The notes beneath the pieces are model-generated. The model had not been told where the DNA came from. It searched no databases and saw only the letters and a list, made by a program, of their open reading frames with translations. This document shows positions 30,297 through 35,513 of a stretch of 35,513 nucleotides of DNA, piece after piece. The stretch comes from Rossellomorea sp. BNER (lineage in GTDB: Bacteria > Bacillota > Bacilli > Bacillales > Bacillaceae_B): contig JANAVG010000016.1 in assembly GCA_024213275.1 (NCBI GenBank), positions 83,540 through 119,052 of the forward strand, in the 5' to 3' direction. Numbering within the stretch: the first letter of the stretch is position 1; the number at the start of each line of letters is the position of its first letter. The translations under genes were made by a program, and so were the position numbers.

Positions 30297-30929
30297 TTAA
30301 TTAATTGTTTTCATTTTTTTGGTTTGTAAAAGTGTAATTTTATATTGAAATAAGAATTCACAAGCTTCCAGGAGTTTTTTTGCTTCAAAGCCATTCCTTC
30401 CCCAAACTGTTATGCCGTGATTTCTTATTAATACTGCTCCATTATCTCCTTTTACGTGTAGACCAAACTCTTCTGCAAGGCGTGGAATATGAGCGTAATT
30501 ATAAATAATGGGGATGGTTAACGAATCCTCCTGTCCCCATTTCCCCCATGCTTTTATTAATTCCTGATCTTTAAAGGTTACTTCGCTCTCCCCACTGAAC
30601 AATTCTGAGATAACGTTATTCGCTACAGTATGGACATGTAGGCAACACCCTGCAGAACTTTGTTGAAAAACTTTACAATGCAACAGTGTTTCGGCCGAGG
30701 GTTTTAATGATGTTTCCTCGACAGGTAAACCCTTTTGATCAACAAGTAAAAAGTCTTCTCTCGTCCTTTTACGTTTGTCCTTACCACTAGCTGTAACAAG
30801 AAACGCAAGGGGGGAGCTTTCGACTTTTATCGCAAGGTTCCCACTTGTTCCCATAAACCAGTCCCTTTGCGCAAGTTCCTCTTTAATATCGGCTAATTCA
30901 TTCCATTGATTTTCATAATCAACCTTCAC
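30297..30929 (-). CDS. mtnB: Methylthioribulose-1-phosphate dehydratase
   Basis: This 210-residue class II aldolase-fold enzyme dehydrates 5-methylthioribulose-1-phosphate to 2,3-diketo-5-methylthiopentyl-1-phosphate. It has the zinc histidines in LHVHT and a further histidine in [10 protein letters not shown], a GTSGNLA phosphate loop near the start (about 27-33), and the catalytic-type acidic residue in SAETLLH. Its ATG overlaps the mtnX stop by four bases (ATGA), so the two are translationally coupled. Acts in the cytosol between MtnA and MtnW. Confidence 0.94.
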   Translation of the reverse strand: MKVDYENQWNELADIKEELAQRDWFMGTSGNLAIKVESSPLAFLVTASGKDKRKRTREDFLLVDQKGLPVEETSLKPSAETLLHCKVFQQSSAGCCLHVHTVANNVISELFSGESEVTFKDQELIKAWGKWGQEDSLTIPIIYNYAHIPRLAEEFGLHVKGDNGAVLIRNHGITVWGRNGFEAKKLLEACEFLFQYKITLLQTKKMKTIN

Positions 30930-31591
30930 ATTTTCACCTCCAGACTCTCTTCTAGGGCAAGTTTACAATCAAAAAAGGTCTCGAAACGCGAATAAGGGAG
31001 GGACAGTTTATCGCACTGATCAGCAAGGAAGTCTCTTGCAAAAATATAATCAGCGCCTTTTGCTGCTTCTAAATCCGTTATCGAATCACCAATAACGATG
31101 ACTTCAAAGTCTTCTGTATCCATACTTCTAATTACAGACGGTTTACAACATCCACAACCTTGGTTTGAACACACTTGATCACATGAATATGGCCATTGTA
31201 TTTGAATATTCTCACCGCTAAAATCTGCTCGATTACAGTAGATTTTAGATGGTTCAATATGATCCTCTAATAACTTATAAACAAAGAAATCAATTCCACC
31301 ACTTACGACGTAAAAAGGAATGTTGTTTTCTTTAATAAATGAAAGGAATTCCGTAAATCCTTCACGAATCCTACTATTATGGTTTAAATAATCAATAATG
31401 TTTTCTTTTAAATCTGAGGGTAATAGACTAAACATTTTTCCTACTCCCTCTTGAATGGAAACCTCTCTTGAGAGAATCTGATCTTTTATTGCTTCCCACC
31501 CAGCTGGTGCAAATTTATTCATAATGGCAATAATGTTATCTGACTCCGTTATCGTCCCATCAAAATCACAAATAATTATCGGATTTCTCAT
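30926..31591 (-). CDS. mtnX: 2-hydroxy-3-keto-5-methylthiopentenyl-1-phosphate phosphatase
   Basis: This 221-residue HAD-superfamily phosphatase has the nucleophile motif ICDFDGTIT (Asp9, Asp11), motif II in VVSGG and motif III/IV in [12 protein letters not shown]. It removes phosphate from the MtnW product to give the acireductone. I chose the ATG at 31591, whose overlap with the mtnW stop is ATGA and which has GGAGG ten bases upstream; a start at 31618 would add nine residues inside mtnW. The [13 protein letters not shown] cysteine cluster (CSNQGCGCC) in the cap is also found in homologues as far as I recall. Confidence 0.94.
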   Translation of the reverse strand: MRNPIIICDFDGTITESDNIIAIMNKFAPAGWEAIKDQILSREVSIQEGVGKMFSLLPSDLKENIIDYLNHNSRIREGFTEFLSFIKENNIPFYVVSGGIDFFVYKLLEDHIEPSKIYCNRADFSGENIQIQWPYSCDQVCSNQGCGCCKPSVIRSMDTEDFEVIVIGDSITDLEAAKGADYIFARDFLADQCDKLSLPYSRFETFFDCKLALEESLEVKM

Positions 31592-32784
31592 TTGTTTGTA
31601 ACCTCCACACTTCCCCAAGTTTGAAGGGCTTCAGCTAGCTCAGGGTAGTTTAATGCCGCCTCCTTTAAACGATCTCCATTTATCGTAGCGGAAATGGCTT
31701 GTTGGAATGCAGCCCCTCCACCTTCAGCACCCCTAGGATGCCCATGAATACCTCCTCCCGCATTGATTACACAATCAACACCAAAGTCATTAAATAATAA
31801 TGGGACTAATCCAGGGTGAATGCCTGCTGATGGTACAGGAAATGCTTTTTCCATACCTCCATCCACTTGTTTTAGTGAATGTGAAATGGCTGAAGCATCT
31901 TCTTTTGGAATAGCTACACTTCCATAAGGGGAGGGAAATAATGATAAATCTGCTCCAGCATAACGTAAAAATTTTCCAAGGAGTAACCCGTAAGAGACAC
32001 CATATTCCTGTGAAGCAACAATAGCCCCACTAAATGAAGGGTGGGCCATAAGTGGGAGATCGATATTTGCATCTTCTCTTAATTCCTGAAGAACATCTAA
32101 ACCATAAGTAAAAACATTGAAAAGTAAAGCATCAGCTCCAAGCTCTTTTGCTCTTTTTGCCTTTTCCTTTAACTTAAATGTTTTCCCTGTTAAGTTTACA
32201 GCGTACAACGTTCTTTTACCCGTTTCAGAATATACTTCTTCAAGTATTTGTTTTCCTCGGGTTATTCTTTCTTCAAAGGGCGTCAAATCGTTTTCAAATA
32301 GGATCTCATCATCTTTAACAAGATCAACACCTCCAAGTGCTTGTAACCTTAATTGATTCTCTAAATCACTCATGTCTCTACCAATCACACCTTTGAAAAT
32401 ACTCATTAACAATGGGCGATTATAAACATTTGTCAACTTTCTTATCCCTTCAATTCCGAACCTTGGACCAGGAAAAAGACTTTTAAGCGAACTTGAAAAT
32501 TCTAAATCCACAAGTTTAATTTTGCCGTCCAATGAAAGCTTGCCAAAAACAGTTGTTAAAATAGCTGGAATATCAGGTGAAAAGTTTATTTCTGGATAAG
32601 CAATTTTCACTTCCCCACTTTCCTTAATGGAATAGACTCTCCCCTTATGTTTTCTAAGCTGCTCCTGCTTTAAGGTAGGAATGTCAGTCCATGAACCAAC
32701 CGTTAAGCCAAGTGCAATACTTTCTGCCTTTTTCTCTAAGCTTGTAAGATCACTAAACTGATACGTTGCAATGATTTCACTCAT
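31588..32784 (-). CDS. mtnW: 2,3-diketo-5-methylthiopentyl-1-phosphate enolase (RuBisCO-like)
   Basis: This 398-residue RuBisCO-like protein has the large-subunit fold but acts as an enolase in methionine salvage. Diagnostic pieces are [10 protein letters not shown] near the start, [10 protein letters not shown], the metal site [10 protein letters not shown] with its carbamate-type lysine, and [17 protein letters not shown] with the phosphate-binding glycines. I chose the ATG at 32784 ([10 protein letters not shown], as in homologues) with AAGGTGG eight bases upstream. The frame stays open to 32913, but that part lies inside a mobile repeat. First gene of mtnWXBD. A SAM-I riboswitch with terminator lies about 220 bases upstream, separated from it by the mobile repeat. 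Confidence 0.96.
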   Translation of the reverse strand: MSEIIATYQFSDLTSLEKKAESIALGLTVGSWTDIPTLKQEQLRKHKGRVYSIKESGEVKIAYPEINFSPDIPAILTTVFGKLSLDGKIKLVDLEFSSSLKSLFPGPRFGIEGIRKLTNVYNRPLLMSIFKGVIGRDMSDLENQLRLQALGGVDLVKDDEILFENDLTPFEERITRGKQILEEVYSETGKRTLYAVNLTGKTFKLKEKAKRAKELGADALLFNVFTYGLDVLQELREDANIDLPLMAHPSFSGAIVASQEYGVSYGLLLGKFLRYAGADLSLFPSPYGSVAIPKEDASAISHSLKQVDGGMEKAFPVPSAGIHPGLVPLLFNDFGVDCVINAGGGIHGHPRGAEGGGAAFQQAISATINGDRLKEAALNYPELAEALQTWGSVEVTNK

Positions 32785-32832
32785 ATATAAGACCACCTTT
32801 TGGGGAATAATTGACGACTTTAATAAATCAAG

Positions 32833-32994
32833 GCTGTTTTCGCATAGATTGTTGCTTTTCGAACAAGAATAGAACTCCGTAATGATTAAGGGTTCGGGGC
32901 ATCTTTTCGTCAAAGCAATAAGTGTTTAAAGAGTATTGAATGATTTAAAAAGTTTATAATTGACCAAAAGCAACAAAGTTTACGAAAAGAGCCC
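32833..32994 (+). mobile_element. MITE-like repeat, type II, with 9-bp target duplication (copy E)
   Basis: Inverted ends GCTGTTTTCGCATAG and TTACGAAAAGAGC, followed inward by TTGTTGCTTTT and AAAAGCAACAA, are flanked directly by TAAATCAAG at 32824-32832 and 32995-33003. The core is the same as in copy F at 8623-8793. It encodes nothing. It is inserted three bases after the T tract of the SAM riboswitch terminator, in the mtnW leader. Confidence 0.88.
32885..32913 (-). promoter_or_regulatory. Promoter-like sequence in copy E, facing mtnW
   Basis: On the minus strand TTGACG (32908-32913), 17 bases, CTTAAT (32885-32890). Copy F has TTGACG-N17-CATAAT at the same place, which is closer to consensus. 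Transcription from here would start about 95 bases before mtnW, after the riboswitch. Confidence 0.35.
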
Positions 32995-33005
32995 TAAATC
33001 AAGAT

Positions 33006-33034
33006 AAAAAAACCTCTTCGATAAGAAGAGGTTT
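33006..33034 (-). terminator. Riboswitch-controlled terminator
   Basis: AAACCTCTTC and GAAGAGGTTT form a perfect 10-bp stem (33010-33034) with loop TTATC, followed by seven T on the minus strand. CTTCTTAT of the stem and loop can instead pair with ATAAGAAG of the riboswitch P1 strand, which gives the antiterminator. Confidence 0.93.
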
Positions 33035-33045
33035 AGTATCCAATC

Positions 33046-33152
33046 TTCTTATCTCTCAGCTCTGTTGCTGCAAGAATTAGCACCGTGCTTTCTAATGAAA
33101 GTCGGTTGCCGGGTTTCGACGGGCTGGTCCCTCCACCTGCTCTTGATAAGAA
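33046..33152 (-). ncRNA. SAM-I riboswitch (S-box) of mtnWXBD
   Basis: On the minus strand the leader has the S-box pieces in order: P1 strand TTCTTATC, AAGAGCAGGTGGAGGGAC, GCCCGTCGAAACCCGGCAAC, the P3 hairpin CTTTCATTAGAAAG, CACGGTGCTAATTCTTGC, CAGAGCTGAGAGATAAGAA closing P1. High S-adenosylmethionine stabilises P1 and frees the terminator, turning salvage genes off. A -10-like TATAAT lies just upstream, without a clear -35 box. The upstream gene mtnE ends only 50 bases away on the same strand. Confidence 0.97.
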
Positions 33153-33201
33153 TTATATAATTATATAAATGCATGAAATTAATTTGGATTATGACATCAA
33201 T

Positions 33202-34386
33202 CTATGATTCTGTCAAGAATATTCCCAACTTTCGGATTCTAGAAATCGCTTCTTTTATTCGTTCCTCAGTTGTCAATAATCCGACACGTACATATTGACC
33301 ACCATATTTACCAAATCCGATTCCTGGTGCAACAATCACTCCAATCTTTTCTAAGAGAAAGTCGGAGAATGTCTCTGATGTAAAGCCATCAGGTACTTTT
33401 AACCATGCAAAGAAAGATCCTTTAGGAGCTGTTACATTCCAGCCAATTTCATGTAGACCATTAATAAGTAGGTCACGTCTCTTTTGATAAGTGTCAACTT
33501 GATTATCTACACAGTCTTGGGGTCCTAGTAATGCTTCAGCTGCAGCTTCTTGGATGGCTCCAAAAATACTTACATATAAATGATCCTGGATAAGGTTAAT
33601 CGCTTCTATTACACTTGGATTTCCAACTGCAAAACCAATGCGCCATCCAGCCATATTATAGGATTTTGACATCGTATATATTTCAATACCGACATCTTTT
33701 GCTCCAGGGGATTGTAGAAAACTAATCGGTTTATGTCCATCAAAACCAATAGCTCCGTATGCAAAATCATGAACAATACATAAATCATGAGTCTGTGCTA
33801 GTTGAATCGTTTCATTGAAGAAATTTAGATCAGCAATAGCACCGGTTGGATTGTTTGGATAGTTTAAAAACATAAGCTTTGCTTTTTGGAGAATTTCTTC
33901 TGGAATGGCGTCATATTGAGGTAGGTATGAATACTCCTCTTTTAAAGGCATCATGTGCATCTCTGCCCCTGCCAAGGCTACCCCTGACCAATAATCTGGA
34001 TAACCAGGGTCCGGTACTAGTACAGTATCTCCTGGATTTAATAAACAAGGGGGAATTTCTACTAACCCACCTTTTCCACCAAACAACACGGCTACCTCAG
34101 TGGAGGGATCAATTTCTACATCATACTCACGCTTATAAAAAGTTGAAACCGCTTCCTTTAGATAATCATAACCCCTAAATGGTGGATATTTATGATTGGT
34201 TGGGTGTTCGGAAGCAATTTTTAAACGATCGACAATATGTTTAGGTGTTGGGGAATCGGGATTTCCTTGGCCTAAATTAATAATATCATGTCCATCATCA
34301 ACCGCTTTCTTCACCTTCTTTACTAATGAGGCAAAAAACTGTTGGGGCAAAGACTGAAGTAATTGTGATTGTTCAAAAGTTTTCAT
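33202..34386 (-). CDS. mtnE: Methionine-salvage aminotransferase
   Basis: This 394-residue PLP enzyme of fold type I converts 4-methylthio-2-oxobutanoate to methionine, usually with glutamine or other amino acids as donor. Motifs are NLGQGNPDSPTPKHI, LNYPNNPTGA, VHDFAYG and the PLP lysine in TMSKSYNMAGWRIG. Position next to mtnWXBD and divergent from mtnU gives the name over the many similar class I aminotransferases. AGAAGGTGA precedes the ATG. It has no S-box of its own in this window; no terminator separates it from the S-box downstream, so read-through would meet the riboswitch. Confidence 0.93.
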   Translation of the reverse strand: MKTFEQSQLLQSLPQQFFASLVKKVKKAVDDGHDIINLGQGNPDSPTPKHIVDRLKIASEHPTNHKYPPFRGYDYLKEAVSTFYKREYDVEIDPSTEVAVLFGGKGGLVEIPPCLLNPGDTVLVPDPGYPDYWSGVALAGAEMHMMPLKEEYSYLPQYDAIPEEILQKAKLMFLNYPNNPTGAIADLNFFNETIQLAQTHDLCIVHDFAYGAIGFDGHKPISFLQSPGAKDVGIEIYTMSKSYNMAGWRIGFAVGNPSVIEAINLIQDHLYVSIFGAIQEAAAEALLGPQDCVDNQVDTYQKRRDLLINGLHEIGWNVTAPKGSFFAWLKVPDGFTSETFSDFLLEKIGVIVAPGIGFGKYGGQYVRVGLLTTEERIKEAISRIRKLGIFLTES

Positions 34387-34502
34387 ATTGTCACCTTCTC
34401 TTTTTTAGAAAATTTCTTTAAATTTCTAGTCACAAATGATATAACGTTAGTTAAAGAATGTAAAGTAAAAATTTTCTTACTACTTATAAATGGAGGATGT
34501 AC

Positions 34503-35288
34503 ATGAATGTTAAAATAGCAATCGCACAAATAGATATCACTTTTGGAAATCCACAAAAAAATCGTAAAAAAGTGCAGCAATGGATTGAGATGGCTTCTCT
34601 TCAATCACCTGATATCATCGTATTTCCAGAACTATGGGATACGGGCTATGACCTATCAAGATTAGAGGAAATTGCTGATTCAAACGGTGAGTCCTCTATC
34701 AAACTTCTTCAACAGCTGGCAAAGAAACACAAGGTTCATATTGTTGGTGGTTCCATAGCTAATATTCAAGAGAATGGAATTAAAAATACATTAATTGTAA
34801 TCGATGACAAAGGAAATTTAGTAAAAGAATATTCAAAACTACATTTATTCCAGCTTATGAATGAACATAAATATTTAATTCCAGGAAATGATGATGGATT
34901 ATTTACCTTAATGAATTTCCCTTTTGCCGCTTTCATTTGCTATGATATACGATTTCCTGAATGGATGAGGAAACATGTTCTCCAAGGTGCGAAGGCTTTA
35001 TTTGTAGTTGCAGAATGGCCTAGCGCACGACTTGACCATTGGAGATCGCTATTAATAACGCGAGCCATTGAGAATCAATGTTTTGTCATTGCGTGTAATC
35101 GTGTCGGAAGTGACCCTAATAATGAATTTGCGGGACAATCATTAATAATCAATCCTTGGGGAGAAGTAATCGCAGAAGGAAAGGATAAAGAAGAACTCAT
35201 CATTCAAGAAATTAACCTTAGTGATGTTGAAACCATCAGGCAACGAATCCCTATCTTTACTGACCGGAGACCTGAATATTACAATTAA
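34503..35288 (+). CDS. mtnU: Omega-amidase of the nitrilase superfamily
   Basis: This 261-residue carbon-nitrogen hydrolase has the Glu-Lys-Cys triad: Glu43 in VFPELWDTG, Lys112 in YSKLHLF and Cys146 in FICYDIRFPEW. MtnU (YkrU) is reported to hydrolyse 2-oxoglutaramate, the product left when MtnE uses glutamine, to 2-oxoglutarate and ammonia; this pulls methionine formation forward. I chose the ATG at 34503, six bases after GGAGG; an ATG at 34497 directly abuts that site. It is divergent from mtnE across 116 bases that must hold both promoters. Some homologues carry other amidase roles, but the context is decisive here. Confidence 0.93.
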   Translation: MNVKIAIAQIDITFGNPQKNRKKVQQWIEMASLQSPDIIVFPELWDTGYDLSRLEEIADSNGESSIKLLQQLAKKHKVHIVGGSIANIQENGIKNTLIVIDDKGNLVKEYSKLHLFQLMNEHKYLIPGNDDGLFTLMNFPFAAFICYDIRFPEWMRKHVLQGAKALFVVAEWPSARLDHWRSLLITRAIENQCFVIACNRVGSDPNNEFAGQSLIINPWGEVIAEGKDKEELIIQEINLSDVETIRQRIPIFTDRRPEYYN

Positions 35289-35326
35289 TCTATATAAATT
35301 TCGATTTACAAAGACTCAATTCGAAA

Positions 35327-35513
35327 GGCTGCTATCTAAAAAATTGTTGTTTTTTAAAACATAAATCTTTGTGAAAAGATTGGTTGGAGTGGATATGCGA
35401 GACTCCTGCGGGAGTGGCGGGACAGGTGAGACCTAGGCAGGAGCAAGGCGACGAGTTATCATGAACGAAACTAGCTCCTTACTCGTAACATCGTAGGTTA
35501 ATTTGGTTAGAAT
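35327..35513 (+). mobile_element. MITE-like repeat, type I, cut by window edge (copy D)
   Basis: It opens GGCTGCTATCTAAAAAATTG, the same kind of end as copies A and B, and holds GGTTGGAGTGGATATGCG, GACTCCTGCGGGAGTGGCGG and GACAGGTGAGACC. The right end lies outside the window. It begins 38 bases after the mtnU stop. Confidence 0.75.

Noticed and set aside
32785..32913. N-terminal extension of MtnW by 43 residues
   Set aside because: The extra codons lie in mobile repeat E and the leader; homologues begin at MSEIIATYQ, which has its own ribosome-binding site.

Overview
The window looks like chromosomal DNA of an AT-rich, endospore-forming member of the Bacillaceae. This rests on gene content (clpE with CtsR boxes, ptsHI, cheV, ykuI/ykuJ/ykyB/ykvI/ykvS homologues, a Spo0E-type phosphatase, a sporulation-type sensor kinase), strong AAGGAGG ribosome-binding sites with frequent TTG/GTG starts, and gene order. 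Read from right to left, the order mtnU, mtnE, mtnWXBD, spo0E, (kinase, mhqR), clpE, ykvI, ykvS/ykvT, ptsHI, patA, cheV, ykyB, fadH, ykuI, ykuJ follows the Bacillus subtilis 168 order as I remember it. The many dispersed repeats and inserted genes suggest a Bacillus relative outside the subtilis group. I see no rRNA, tRNA, CRISPR array, prophage or complete insertion sequence.

Layout. 1-5.4 kb: a 39-bp tandem repeat at the left edge, ykuJ, a promoter driving a metallo-beta-lactamase-fold hydrolase and a glutaredoxin-like protein, a secreted DUF3993-like protein, a two-segment membrane protein behind the EAL protein ykuI, and fadH with a promoter overlapped by a FadR-type operator. 5.4-9.4 kb: an unrecognised small gene, a Gly/Tyr-rich small protein that may be a spore-surface protein, ykyB, cheV with a sigma-D-like promoter, and ykuV behind a near-consensus promoter holding Fur- and PerR-like boxes. 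9.7-12.9 kb: a UMF1/YxiO-type MFS transporter, patA and a 58-residue protein. 13.3-19.3 kb: the ptsHI operon, small genes, a LysM/SleB-type hydrolase (ykvT), ykvS and ykvI. 19.4-29.5 kb: clpE with three CtsR boxes, a membrane histidine kinase, an M3 peptidase, mhqR, a cytosolic 5'-nucleotidase-type phosphoesterase, a ZIP metal transporter and spo0E. 29.7-35.3 kb: most of the methionine salvage pathway. mtnW-mtnX-mtnB-mtnD form one operon behind a SAM-I riboswitch, with mtnE upstream and mtnU divergent. mtnK and mtnA are not in the window.

How the genes work together. MtnW, MtnX, MtnB and MtnD act on 5-methylthioribulose-1-phosphate and its products, MtnE aminates the final keto acid to methionine, and MtnU removes the ketoglutaramate formed when glutamine is the amino donor. 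PtsH and PtsI energise all PTS sugar uptake and feed catabolite repression. ClpE, CtsR control, YkuV and MhqR belong to stress and redox handling. The kinase and Spo0E would act in opposite directions on the Spo0A phosphorelay.

The most notable non-gene feature is a set of six short mobile-element-like repeats (about 150-220 bp) in intergenic DNA. Two kinds with unrelated cores share the same terminal inverted repeats. At least two have a perfect 9-bp target duplication. One is inserted in the mtnW leader between the SAM riboswitch terminator and the start codon, and carries a promoter-like sequence facing mtnW.
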